A stretch of 64,000 bases of DNA, taken from contig NZ_QFWW01000022.1 in NCBI RefSeq assembly GCF_003265345.1, positions 100,878 to 164,877 on the forward strand, given 5' to 3'. Below, in pieces: positions 49,565-58,149 of this stretch (positions within the stretch are counted from its first letter, which is position 1; each line of letters begins with the position of its first letter). The DNA is from Lentzea terrae. Its GTDB lineage: Bacteria > Actinomycetota > Actinomycetes > Mycobacteriales > Pseudonocardiaceae. Below the pieces are notes generated by a model. It was not told where the DNA came from. It saw only the letters and a list, made by a program, of their open reading frames with translations, and did no database searches. Made by a program: the position numbers and the translations under genes.

Positions 49565-50217
49565 GTCCGCGCGTCGTGATCGCCGACGACCAGGCGTACG
49601 TGCGCATCGGGTTCCGCATGATCCTGACGTCGGGCGGTATCGAGGTCGTCGGCGAGGCGGCCGACGGTGCCGAGGCGGTGACGGCGGTGCGGGACCTGAA
49701 ACCGGACGTCGTGCTGATGGACATCCGCATGCCCACCATGGACGGCCTCGAAGCCACCCGCCGCATCGTGCGCGAGTCGCCGGACTGCCGGGTGCTGATG
49801 CTGACGACGTTCGACCTCGACCGGTACATCTACGACGCGCTGGCCGCCGGTGCCAGCGGGTTCCTGCTGAAGGACGTCACCGCGGAGCATCTCGTGGCGG
49901 CCGTCCGCCTGGTCGAGACGGGCGACGCCCTGCTCGCGCCGTCGATCACCCGCCGGCTGGTCGAGCAGTTCGCCGCACCGGTGGCGCGCGGTCCGGTCGT
50001 GCACGGGGATCTCGCCTTGCTGACCCCGCGCGAACGGGAGGTGCTGACGTTGGTGGGGCACGGGCGGTCCAACTCCGAGATCGCCGAGGACCTCACCCTG
50101 AGCGAGGCGACCGTGAAGACCCACGTGGCCCGGATCTTCGCGAAGCTGGAACTGCGCGACCGGGCTCAGGCCGTCGTGCTCGCCTACGAGACGGGACTGG
50201 TGGCGCCGGGCGTGTGA
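49561..50217 (+). CDS. NarL/LuxR-family response regulator
   Basis: 218 aa. Receiver with VIADD, phospho-acceptor Asp54 in VVLMDIRMPTMDGLEA and KDVTAEHLVAAV. LuxR-type HTH LTPREREVLTLVGHGRSNSEIAEDL followed by LSEATVKTHVARIFAKL. ATG 49561 overlaps the kinase stop by 4 bp. It probably controls the divergent ABC-acylase operon. Confidence 0.95.
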   Translation: MSPRVVIADDQAYVRIGFRMILTSGGIEVVGEAADGAEAVTAVRDLKPDVVLMDIRMPTMDGLEATRRIVRESPDCRVLMLTTFDLDRYIYDALAAGASGFLLKDVTAEHLVAAVRLVETGDALLAPSITRRLVEQFAAPVARGPVVHGDLALLTPREREVLTLVGHGRSNSEIAEDLTLSEATVKTHVARIFAKLELRDRAQAVVLAYETGLVAPGV

Positions 50218-51074
50218 GCCGGTGGCCCGCGGGGGTACCTCTCCCCCATGCTTCGTCGTCTGGTCATCCTGCCCCTCGCCCTGCTCACCGCCGCGGCCGG
50301 GCTCGACGTGCTGCACCTGCTCACCGGACTGCCCGCGGTGGCGGCCTGGCACCTCATCACCGCGGGCCTGCTGCTGGGCATCGCGGTCACGGCCGCCCAG
50401 TGGCTCGACCGGATCTTCGCCGAACCCGCCGTCCGCACGTCCGGGGGTGATCTCGGGGTCGCGCTGGTCCTCGTGCTGTTCGGCGTGAGCTGGGTGCTGC
50501 GGCTCGGCCAGCCGGAGTGGGAGCCGACCTGGGCGGCGTTGCTCGCGGGATGGATCGCTGCGGCGGGCCTCGTCGGTGGCACGGCCACCCGGCGCCGGCG
50601 GACGAGCCCGGCTGCCGCCGAGGCCTGACCGCCCAGCTCGGCCTGGAGGTGCACGACATGAATCGCGAGCAGCACCACGTCGTCGGCCGTGAACGCCGCC
50701 CGCACCGAGATCGACAGGCCAGGATGCTGCTCAGTGACGGTCTTGATCATGCGGGCGAGCGGCTCGACCGACTGCGACGGCATGGCCGCGATCTCGACGC
50801 GACCGACCCGCAGGCCGGCCACCTCGTTGACGCTCGCCCGCGCGGTGGCGAGGCCTCGCACGACCTGGCGGGCCGGGGCGATCAGCGCTTCGCCCGCGTC
50901 CGTGAGCACCAGCTTCCGGCCCACCCGGCGGAACAGGTCGAGGCCCAGATCGCGTTCGAGCGCGCGAATGGCCTGCGACAACGACGGCTGGGCAACGTGC
51001 AGGGCGGCCGCCGCCTTGTTCACGCTGCCGTGGTCGACGACGGCGAGGAAGTAGCGCAGCTGGCGGACGTCCAT
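50184..51074 (-). pseudogene. Truncated LysR-family regulator
   Basis: The first ~140 residues are good LysR: MDVRQLRYFLAVVDHGSVNKAA, AALHVAQPSLSQAIRALERDL, DLFRRVGRKLVLTDAGEAL, then the start of the ligand domain (VGRVEIAAMPSQSVEPLARMI ... SVRAAFTADDVV). After about position 50650 the frame continues as low-complexity antisense of the membrane-protein gene 50248-50628 instead of a periplasmic-binding fold. The regulator therefore lost more than half of its effector domain. Its ATG overlaps the upstream regulator stop (TGATG), so it is still placed to be translated. Confidence 0.6.
50248..50628 (+). CDS. Small integral membrane protein
   Basis: 126 aa with four hydrophobic helices (LVILPLALLTAAAGLDVLHLLTG, WHLITAGLLLGIAVTAAQ, LGVALVLVLFGVSWVL, ALLAGWIAAAGLVGG) and a short basic tail. 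No family recognised. It starts 30 nt after the NarL regulator and may be the third gene of that operon. It is antisense to the broken end of the LysR frame. Confidence 0.6.
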   Translation: MLRRLVILPLALLTAAAGLDVLHLLTGLPAVAAWHLITAGLLLGIAVTAAQWLDRIFAEPAVRTSGGDLGVALVLVLFGVSWVLRLGQPEWEPTWAALLAGWIAAAGLVGGTATRRRRTSPAAAEA

Positions 51075-51706
51075 CAGGACCTCGCGTTGAGGTGGGCCAG
51101 CACCGCCAGCACCCGGCGGTGACCGTCCTCGTCGGACGGCAGGTCCAGCTTGATCAGCAGGTGCCGCACGTGCGCCTCGACCGTGCGTTCGCTCAGCTGC
51201 AGCCGTTTCGCGATGCCGGTGTTCGTGAGTCCCTGCGCCATCAGTTCGAGCACGGTTCGTTCGCGTTCGGAGAGGGTGGCGAGCGAGCCGCGTCCCAGCA
51301 GGCCGGCGACGACGTGCGGATCCAGTGCCGAGCCGCCGCGGGCGACCCGGTCGGCTGCGGCGAGGAAGTCGGCCACGTCCAGCACGCGGTCCTTGAGCAG
51401 GTAGCCGAAGCCGCCCGCGGTGATCAGCTCCGTCATGTGGGTCGCCTCGACGTGCTGCGAGAGGACCAGGACGCCCAGGTTCGGGTGCTTCTGCTTGAGC
51501 TCCCTGGCCGCGCGGGCACCTTCGTCGGTGAACGTGGGCGGCATCCTGATGTCGACCACGACGAGATCGGGGGCGAACGCGGACACCGCGGAGGCGAGCC
51601 CGGTCGCGTCGCCGAGGGTGGCGACGACCTCGTGGCCGCTGTCCGCGAACAGCCGGGCCAGGCCGTCGCGCAACAGCGCCTGGTCTTCGGCGATCACGAC
51701 TCGCAC
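51074..51706 (-). CDS. NarL/LuxR-family response regulator
   Basis: 210 aa. VIAEDQALLRDGLARLFAD, phospho-acceptor Asp52 in LVVVDIRMPPTFTDEG, LLKDRVLDVADFLAA and HTH LSERERTVLELMAQGLTNTGIAKRL with LSERTVEAHVRHLL. GTG 51706 overlaps the kinase end by 13 bp. The regulator of the second two-component system; its targets are not evident. Confidence 0.94.
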   Translation of the reverse strand: MRVVIAEDQALLRDGLARLFADSGHEVVATLGDATGLASAVSAFAPDLVVVDIRMPPTFTDEGARAARELKQKHPNLGVLVLSQHVEATHMTELITAGGFGYLLKDRVLDVADFLAAADRVARGGSALDPHVVAGLLGRGSLATLSERERTVLELMAQGLTNTGIAKRLQLSERTVEAHVRHLLIKLDLPSDEDGHRRVLAVLAHLNARS

Positions 51707-53589
51707 GGCACCTCCGCGATGACTGTGGTTCCTGTGCCCGGTTCGCTGTCGACTGTGAACGTGCCGCCCAGCGCGGCCACCCGGTCGGCCAGTCCGGTGA
51801 GGCCGCTGCCGTCCTTGGCCGCCGCGCCCCCGATCCCGTCGTCGGTCACGGTCACCACGAGGTTTCCGGCTTCGTGCGCGACCGTCAGCGCGACCGTGGT
51901 GGCCTGAGCGTGCTTGACCGCGTTGGTCAGCGCCTCGCAGCCCACGAAGTAAGCGGCGGCTTCAACGTTCTCGGCGAACCGCTCTTTCGGCGCGGTCACC
52001 TCGACGTGCAGCGGGGTGCGGCGGGCCAGGTCGTCGAACGCGGGCCGCAGTCCGCCGTCCAGCTGCAGGCCGTGGGCGAGGTCGCGCAGTTCCTGGATGG
52101 CGACCGCGACCTCCCTCACGGCGTCGTCGATCGTGTGCCCCGCCTGCTCCGGCGTGCTGGTCGTGAGCTGGTGCTGGGCGTGCCTGAGCGCGAGCCCGAT
52201 CGCGACCAGCCGTTGCTGGGCACCGTCGTGCAGGTCGCGCTGGACGCGGCGACGTTCGGCGTCACCGGCGGCGACGATGCGCGCCCTCGACGCCCGCACC
52301 TCGGCGAGCTGCCTGCGCAGTTCCACCCGCAGCCTGGCGATCTCGACGGCGAGCCCGCCCGCCTCGACGACCTCGCGCACCAACGCCGCGTGCGGTGTCG
52401 AGTGGACGACCACGCCGACGGGCCGTCCGTCGCGCTCGACCACAACACGGGACCCGTTGGCCTCTGCCGGTTTTCCATCGAGGTCGACCTGTTCCTCGCT
52501 CTCGGACAGGTACACGAGCAGCTCGAGCTCCGGGTCCTGCAACAGCTCGCGCAGCGTCGGCACCACGTCCTCCGGCTCGGCCCTGCCGGCGCGCAATGCC
52601 TCCAGGAAGTCGCTCATGCGCCTTTTCGCGTCGTAGCGGGCCCGGTTGAACCGCCGGTCGACGACGTCCTGCACCCGCTCGCGCAACGGCCGGAACGCCA
52701 GCGCCGCCACGAGCGTCGCCGCCGCCGTGGCCCACGACGAACCACGCCCGAACGCGGTGCCGACCACGACGACCGTGACCGCGTAGGCGGCTACGAGCAG
52801 CACGGTCAGCAGGCCGTAGCTGATCGTCCTGCTGATCACGACGTCGACGTCGAACAGCCGGTACCGCAGGATCGCCAGGCACGCCGCGACCACCAGCCCC
52901 GTCAGCACCACCGCGGCGATCACTCCGGCGGCCGGCGTGACGTACCAGAGCGCGAACGACAACGGGAGCCCTACGCCCGCAAGCGCGGCCGCGAACACGA
53001 ACCACTTCAGCTGCTGCCGCCGCAGGCCCTCGGATCGTCTGAACCGCACCACGAGCGCGATCACCGACGCCGCGAGCGCGCCGAGGTAGACCGTCATGCC
53101 TGTTGCCAGCAGAGCGCCGGTCTGGAAGCCCTCGATCTGGACCGGGTTGCGGCCGTCGGGGAAGCTCTGGCCCATGTGCGGGCCGAATGCCCAGGCGACC
53201 ATCGCCGCCACCATGCCCGCGGCACCCGCCCACAGCACCGGACACCACTTCCCGGCCTTGCCGTCCGGGAAGAGCACGAAGGTGAGGATCCAGCCGTAGC
53301 CGCTCGGCAACCAGCTCAGCTGGCTGATCCACAGCGCGATCGGCCCTGCGGGCAGGCCGCGCAGGCCCCAGGCCTGGCCGAGGTCGGCGGCCACCGCGTT
53401 GAGCAACGCGAACCAGAGGAAGATCCAGCCGATGACGCTGCGCCGGGCGATCAGCGCGCCGGCGCCGGCCATGACGATCGCGTAAGCCGCGTACATGACC
53501 GTGTCGTAGCCGGGTTCGAGGCCCCATCCGAGGGCGATCGCACCCAGTTCCGCGATCACGGTCAGCGCGAACACCAGCGTCGGCACCGC
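51694..53589 (-). CDS. Sensor histidine kinase (HisKA_3) with multi-pass membrane sensor
   Basis: About 631 aa. Eight or more hydrophobic helices fill the first ~290 residues. A GAF-like linker follows (DLEALRAGRAEPEDVVPTLRELL region), then the HisKA_3 helix with His in RRRVQRDLHDGAQQRLVAIG and an HATPase with VGCEALTNAVKHA, VTDDGIGGA and GSGLTGLADRVAALGG. The integral membrane sensor suggests detection of a lipid or membrane state. GTG 53589 (VAVPTLVFALTVIAELG) is the likely start. Confidence 0.9.
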   Translation of the reverse strand, partial: AVPTLVFALTVIAELGAIALGWGLEPGYDTVMYAAYAIVMAGAGALIARRSVIGWIFLWFALLNAVAADLGQAWGLRGLPAGPIALWISQLSWLPSGYGWILTFVLFPDGKAGKWCPVLWAGAAGMVAAMVAWAFGPHMGQSFPDGRNPVQIEGFQTGALLATGMTVYLGALAASVIALVVRFRRSEGLRRQQLKWFVFAAALAGVGLPLSFALWYVTPAAGVIAAVVLTGLVVAACLAILRYRLFDVDVVISRTISYGLLTVLLVAAYAVTVVVVGTAFGRGSSWATAAATLVAALAFRPLRERVQDVVDRRFNRARYDAKRRMSDFLEALRAGRAEPEDVVPTLRELLQDPELELLVYLSESEEQVDLDGKPAEANGSRVVVERDGRPVGVVVHSTPHAALVREVVEAGGLAVEIARLRVELRRQLAEVRASRARIVAAGDAERRRVQRDLHDGAQQRLVAIGLALRHAQHQLTTSTPEQAGHTIDDAVREVAVAIQELRDLAHGLQLDGGLRPAFDDLARRTPLHVEVTAPKERFAENVEAAAYFVGCEALTNAVKHAQATTVALTVAHEAGNLVVTVTDDGIGGAAAKDGSGLTGLADRVAALGGTFTVDSEPGTGTTVIAEVPCES

Positions 53590-53720
53590 CACATCGTCGC
53601 AGCAGTGGAGGGGTGCGGCCACAGTGCTGGCACTGCACCGGGTTCGGTGCGAGCGCCGATGCCCCCACGCCGTATCAAGCCGCACCCTTCATGGCACCTG
53701 ATTCCCAAAGGGAGGTCGCC

Positions 53721-54323
53721 ATGTACGCAATGAGCGCAATCGCCGGAGGCACCGCCACCGTCATCTCCGCGCTGCTCGCCGTGTTCGTCGTCCAGCCGTC
53801 CACCACGGTCCCGGACACGATGTGGAACTACCCGTGGCCCAGTGACACCTTCATCCTCGTGTGCGTCGCGTACGCGATCTTCCACGCGCTGGTGCTCGTC
53901 GGCGTGCTCGGGTTCGCCCGCAGTGGCGCGGCGGGTCCGTCCAAGACCGCCCGTGCCGGCAACGGCCTGGCGATCACCGGCACGGCGGCGCTCTTCGTCG
54001 CCGAGCTGGCGTCGATCCCGTTCCGCGCGGAACCCCTGTCCGCCGCGGGTCCGTCCGCCGTCGGTGCGCTGTTCGGGCTCGGCACGCTGCTGACCGGCGT
54101 CGGGTTCCTGATGAGCGGTGTGACCACCCTCAAGGCCGGCGTGTGGCAGGACTGGCGCCGGTACGTGCCGCTGGCGCTCGGGATCTGGTCGATGTTGCTG
54201 GTCGGGATCGCCGCCACGGCCGGGCTCGCGCTCGGGGTCGGCGTTTACGGGCTGTGCGTGGTGTTGCTGGGGGTTGCGCTGCGCAGTCCGGTCGTGGCCA
54301 CCACGGCGAGGATCGCGGCGTGA
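53721..54323 (+). CDS. Integral membrane protein
   Basis: 200 aa, about six membrane helices (AIAGGTATVISALLAVFVV, FILVCVAYAIFHALVLVGVLG, GLAITGTAALFVAELAS, ALFGLGTLLTGVGFLMSG, YVPLALGIWSMLLVG, LALGVGVYGLCVVLLG). GGGAGG sits 6 nt before ATG 53721. No function recognised. It is overlapped by the next gene (GTGA), so both are expressed together. Confidence 0.78.
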   Translation: MYAMSAIAGGTATVISALLAVFVVQPSTTVPDTMWNYPWPSDTFILVCVAYAIFHALVLVGVLGFARSGAAGPSKTARAGNGLAITGTAALFVAELASIPFRAEPLSAAGPSAVGALFGLGTLLTGVGFLMSGVTTLKAGVWQDWRRYVPLALGIWSMLLVGIAATAGLALGVGVYGLCVVLLGVALRSPVVATTARIAA

Positions 54324-54868
54324 GGTCCGCACTGATCGGCGCGGTCTGCGGCCTGGCTTGGGCCGCAGGCCTGCGCGGGCTGATGGCGGAGCTCGCCGGG
54401 CCGCAGTCGCAGGTCAGCTGGTACGGGACGTTCGTGCAGATCCTGTTGCCCGGCGTGCTCACGGGTGCGTTGCTCGGCCATGCGAAGAACCAAAAGCTCG
54501 TCTTGGCGCCGTTGCTGTTCGCGGTCGGGGTGTTCGCGTCGCCGGCCGCGTTCGACGGGCAGTTCTTCGCGGGCGGTGTCGGTGGTGGGGCGATCGCCTT
54601 GCCGTTGTTCGGCATCGCGGGTGGGTACGCGCTGGCCGGGCGGGGTCCGATGTGGACACGGGTGCTCGCGAGCATCGTGGCGCTGGCACCGGTTCCGTTG
54701 TGGCCCTTGACCAACGGGGTGTTCGGGCCCGACTTCGCCGTCACGACCGCGCGTGGTGCCTGGGTCGCGTTGTTCCTCTGCTCTCTCATCGCGGTTCTGG
54801 AGCTGGCGTGCTCGATTCCGCTCCGGGCTGCGGCGCGACAGCCAAGTCCATTCGCAAGAACTCCTTGA
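54320..54868 (+). CDS. Integral membrane protein
   Basis: 182 aa. Starts at GTG 54320 within the upstream stop. Hydrophobic helices include LIGAVCGLAWAAGLRGLM, FVQILLPGVLTGALLG and VLAPLLFAVGVFASPAA, with a Gly-rich AGGVGGGAIALPLFGIAGG loop. Companion of the preceding membrane protein. Its last 83 bp overlap the convergent F420-type gene, an unusually long tail-to-tail overlap. Confidence 0.72.
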   Translation: MRSALIGAVCGLAWAAGLRGLMAELAGPQSQVSWYGTFVQILLPGVLTGALLGHAKNQKLVLAPLLFAVGVFASPAAFDGQFFAGGVGGGAIALPLFGIAGGYALAGRGPMWTRVLASIVALAPVPLWPLTNGVFGPDFAVTTARGAWVALFLCSLIAVLELACSIPLRAAARQPSPFARTP

Positions 54869-55205
54869 TGCGGAGCGCTTTCGGTGGCCGCTGCACGTGG
54901 TCGGCGAGTGCCTGGAACGCCTCGTCCTCGCCGACGACGCGGGGTGCGGTCAGGTCCACGGTCCGGCCGTCCACCTGGAGCTGCGCGCTGCCTGCTGCCA
55001 GCACGTTGCGCACCCAGTCCGAAGCCGATCCGTAGACCAGGATGAAGAGGTAGCCGCCGTCGACCGGATGTGCGTCCATCGGTGTCCGACAGGTCATGCC
55101 GGACGACCGGCCGACGTGGGTCAGCACGGGCCACTTCCCGCTCCCGATCGCACGCGGGTTGAACACGCGTTTGTTGATGTGACCCCACCATCTGAGCATG
55201 GGCAT
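54786..55205 (-). CDS. Deazaflavin (F420)-dependent nitroreductase family protein
   Basis: 139 aa. Ddn-like split barrel: WWGHINKRVFNPR, LTHVGRSSGMTCRTPMDAH, GYLFILVYGSASDWVRNVLAAGSAQL and VDLTAPRVVGEDEAF are the usual F420-binding and family segments. Such enzymes use F420H2 to reduce quinones or nitroaromatics. GAGGAG lies 7 nt before ATG 55205. The extended C-terminal tail (about 25 aa, Pro-rich) arises from the overlap with the convergent membrane gene. Confidence 0.88.
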   Translation of the reverse strand: MPMLRWWGHINKRVFNPRAIGSGKWPVLTHVGRSSGMTCRTPMDAHPVDGGYLFILVYGSASDWVRNVLAAGSAQLQVDGRTVDLTAPRVVGEDEAFQALADHVQRPPKALRIKEFLRMDLAVAPQPGAESSTPAPEPR

Positions 55206-55228
55206 GGCAAATCTCCTCGTTAGAGCTC

Positions 55229-55825
55229 ATGGACTCAACGCATCCCACGCTCCCGTTGTTGCAGCACAACCCGTACCGTGCGCACGTGGAGATCACCTAC
55301 GAGTTCCCCGCCGCACTCACCGCGTTGAGCAGCATCGAGTTCCCCTGGGACTACGACGAGAAGACCGAGGAACCGGCGCCGGGCAACATCGACTACGAGC
55401 CGTACCAGGAGTTCGACTCGGCGAAAGAGACCACCGACTGGATCAGAGCCTGGACCGGCAACGAGGAGCTCGACGGCGCCGCGTTCCGGGTCTTCGGGAA
55501 GGACGGCACGGGTGGGCTGGTCGCGAGCTGGCTCGTGCGGCCGGGACAGGCGCTGGCAGAGCAGCCCGTGGCGTTCTTCGGCTCCGAGGGCGAGGCCGGG
55601 ATCGTGGCGACGAGTCTCGGTGAGTTCCTGTGGCTGCTGGCCGGTGGCGTCGGTCCGCAGGAGGCCGTGGAGTTCGGGTCCGACAGCGGGGTGCCGCACG
55701 ACGAACTGCGTGCCGTGGCGGAGAAGTACTCCGGCCTGCCACCCCGCACGCCCGCCGAGGTGCTGGCGAAGGCTCGGGCCGAGTTCCCGGAGTTCAACCA
55801 GACCGTCGAATCCTGGTGCCGCTGA
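55229..55825 (+). CDS. SUKH/SMI1-like hypothetical protein
   Basis: 198 aa, acidic. The stretch DGTGGLVASWLVRPGQALAEQ, PVAFFGSEGEAGIVATSLGEFLWLLAGG is the typical SUKH-superfamily core (polar contact, then PV.FfGsEGe). A C-terminal helix ends EFPEFNQTVESWCR. It may be an immunity-type protein, but no toxin is adjacent. ATG 55229 was kept; a GTG at 55289 (VEITYEF) could be the real start because it begins the first strand. Confidence 0.6.
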   Translation: MDSTHPTLPLLQHNPYRAHVEITYEFPAALTALSSIEFPWDYDEKTEEPAPGNIDYEPYQEFDSAKETTDWIRAWTGNEELDGAAFRVFGKDGTGGLVASWLVRPGQALAEQPVAFFGSEGEAGIVATSLGEFLWLLAGGVGPQEAVEFGSDSGVPHDELRAVAEKYSGLPPRTPAEVLAKARAEFPEFNQTVESWCR

Positions 55826-55832
55826 AAGGCCG

Positions 55833-55870
55833 CCATCGGGGAACCGGTTGCAGTTCCGGTTCCCCGATGG
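55833..55870 (+). terminator. Perfect 15-bp-arm hairpin after the SUKH-like gene
   Basis: CCATCGGGGAACCGG (55833-55847) and CCGGTTCCCCGATGG (55856-55870) are exact complements around the 8-nt loop TTGCAGTT. No U tract, as is common for actinobacterial terminators. It insulates the GH3 gene downstream. Confidence 0.75.
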
Positions 55871-55926
55871 TCCGGGAGCGCCGTTAGGCTCGGCGGAACC
55901 TCTTGTGCCGCAACGGAGGTCTGCCC

Positions 55927-58149
55927 ATGAGAAAGCTCCTCGCGGCCGTGCTCCTGCTGACGGCCGCAGCAGTTCCCAACGCCAGCGCCGCCGGAGCCGA
56001 TCCGATCTACGAAGACCCCGCACAGCCGATCCCCGCGCGGGTCGCCGACCTGCTCAGCCGGATGTCGCTGGACGAGAAGGTCGGGCAGATGACGCAGGCC
56101 GAGCGAAGCGCGGTGAGCAACGCCGACCTGACCAACTTCCGGATCGGATCGCTGCTGTCCGGTGGCGGTTCCGCGCCGTCGCCCAACAACGCCACGTCGT
56201 GGGCGAACATGTACGACAACTTCCAGAACGCGGCGCGGGCCACGCCGCTGGGCATTCCCATGATCTACGGCGTGGATGCCGTGCACGGGCACAACAACGT
56301 CGTCGGGGCCACGATCTTCCCGCACAACATCGGCCTCGGCGCGACCCGCGACCCCGGCCTGGTGCAGCGGATCGGCAGGGCCACCGCGGAGGAGGTGTCG
56401 GGCACCGGCATCGACTGGGACTTCGCGCCGTGCCTGTGCGTCGCGCGCAACGACCGCTGGGGCCGCACCTACGAGTCGTTCGGCGAGACGCAGGAGAACG
56501 CGACGTCGATGACCACGATGATCACCGGCCTGCAGGGCGCGAAGCTCTCCGACCCCGGCTCGGTGCTGGCCACCGCCAAGCACTACCTCGGCGACGGCGG
56601 CACGACCGGCGGCGACGACCAGGGCGACACGCAGCTCACCGAGGCCGAGCTGCGGGCGATCCACCTGCCGCCGTTCCGCGAGGCGATCGCGAAGGGCGTC
56701 GGCTCGGTGATGATCACCTACAGCAGCTGGAACGGCACGAAGCTGCACGGCCACCGGTACCTGATCACCGACGTGCTGAAGAACGAGCTGGGCTTCAGCG
56801 GGCTCGTCGTGTCGGACTGGAACGCCATCGACCAGATCGACGGCCAGCCCGGCTTCACCGCGGCCGAGGTCCGCACGTCGGTCAACGCCGGCCTCGACAT
56901 GATCATGGTGCCGACCGAGTGGCGGCAGTTCATCACGCTGCTCACGGCCGAGGTGCAGGCCGGCCGCGTCCCGATGGCGCGCATCGACGACGCCAACCGC
57001 CGCATCCTCACCAAGAAGTTCGAGCTGGGCCTGTTCGAGAAGCCGCTGACCGACCGCTCCTACACCCCGACCATCGGCAACGCGGCGCACCGGGCACTCG
57101 CCCGCGAGGCCGTGCGCAAGTCGCAGGTGCTGCTGAAGAACCAGAACGGCGTGCTGCCCTTGCCGAAGACGGCCGGCAAGCTGTTCGTGGCCGGCAAGAG
57201 CGCGGACAACATCGGTTACCAGAGCGGCGGCTGGACCGTCTCCTGGCAGGGCGGCAGCGGTCCGGTCACGCCGGGAACCACGGTGCTGCAAGGCATCCGC
57301 TCGGCCGTGTCGTCGTCCACCACGGTGACGTACCACCGCAACGGCACCGGCATCGACGGCAGCTACCAGGCCGCGATCGCGGTGATCGGCGAGACGCCCT
57401 ACGCGGAGGGCGCGGGTGACCGGCCCGGCTCGATGGGGCTCGACAGCGAGGACCTGGCGACGCTGAACACGTTGCGCGCCAGCGGTGTCCCGGTTGTCGT
57501 GGTGCTCGTCTCCGGCCGTCCGCTGGACATCGCCGCCCAGCTGCCGCAGTGGCACGCGCTGGTCGCGGCCTGGCTGCCGGGCACCGAGGGCAACGGTGTG
57601 GCGGACGTCCTGTTCGGCGACCACCGCCCGACCGCCACGCTGCCGTTCACGTGGATGCAGAGCGCGAGCCAGCAGCCGATCAACGTCGGCGACGGCAAGA
57701 CTCCGTTGTTCCCCCATGGTTTCGGCGCGGAGTTCCCGGCCACGCAGAACGCCTACGCGATGATCGGCGCCTCGTATTACGACGAGCAGCGCGGCACGCA
57801 GGTCGAGCGGTGCACCGACTCGGGCTGCGGCCAGAACGTCGGCTACCTGACGCCGGGCGACTACGTGGCCTACGCGGACGTCGACTTCGGAGCCACGCCA
57901 CCGACCTCGGTGACCACGCGGATCGCGTCCGGCTCGACGGCGAACGGCTCGCTGCAGTACCGGCTGGACAGCCCGGCCGGTCCGGTGATCGCAACCGTGT
58001 CGGCGGCGAGCACCGGCGGCTGGCAGACGTGGACGAGCCGAACCGCGACGGCGAGCGGTGCCACCGGCGTCCACCGGCTCTACCTGGTGGCGACCGGTGG
58101 CACCGGTGGTGACTTGGCGAACGTCAACTGGTTCCAGTTCGCCCGGTGA
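55927..58149 (+). CDS. Secreted GH3 beta-glucosidase with C-terminal CBM6
   Basis: 740 aa. Signal peptide MRKLLAAVLLLTAAAVPNASA. The GH3 N-terminal barrel has LLSRMSLDEKVGQMTQAE, IYGVDAVHGHNN, ATAKHYLGDGGT, and nucleophile Asp in LVVSDWNAI near residue 290. The GH3 C-terminal domain has EAVRKSQVLLKNQNGVLPL and LFGDHRPTATLPFTW. A C-terminal carbohydrate-binding module of CBM6 type follows (SYYDEQRGTQVERC ... GDLANVNWFQFAR). It would release glucose from cello-oligosaccharides or glucans outside the cell. GGAGG precedes ATG 55927. No CebR box is seen immediately upstream. Confidence 0.93.
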   Translation: MRKLLAAVLLLTAAAVPNASAAGADPIYEDPAQPIPARVADLLSRMSLDEKVGQMTQAERSAVSNADLTNFRIGSLLSGGGSAPSPNNATSWANMYDNFQNAARATPLGIPMIYGVDAVHGHNNVVGATIFPHNIGLGATRDPGLVQRIGRATAEEVSGTGIDWDFAPCLCVARNDRWGRTYESFGETQENATSMTTMITGLQGAKLSDPGSVLATAKHYLGDGGTTGGDDQGDTQLTEAELRAIHLPPFREAIAKGVGSVMITYSSWNGTKLHGHRYLITDVLKNELGFSGLVVSDWNAIDQIDGQPGFTAAEVRTSVNAGLDMIMVPTEWRQFITLLTAEVQAGRVPMARIDDANRRILTKKFELGLFEKPLTDRSYTPTIGNAAHRALAREAVRKSQVLLKNQNGVLPLPKTAGKLFVAGKSADNIGYQSGGWTVSWQGGSGPVTPGTTVLQGIRSAVSSSTTVTYHRNGTGIDGSYQAAIAVIGETPYAEGAGDRPGSMGLDSEDLATLNTLRASGVPVVVVLVSGRPLDIAAQLPQWHALVAAWLPGTEGNGVADVLFGDHRPTATLPFTWMQSASQQPINVGDGKTPLFPHGFGAEFPATQNAYAMIGASYYDEQRGTQVERCTDSGCGQNVGYLTPGDYVAYADVDFGATPPTSVTTRIASGSTANGSLQYRLDSPAGPVIATVSAASTGGWQTWTSRTATASGATGVHRLYLVATGGTGGDLANVNWFQFAR

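Noticed and set aside
55393..58074. 893-codon minus-strand frame over the GH3 gene
   Set aside because: Composition-only frame; the plus strand carries a complete signal peptide, GH3 and CBM6 domains.
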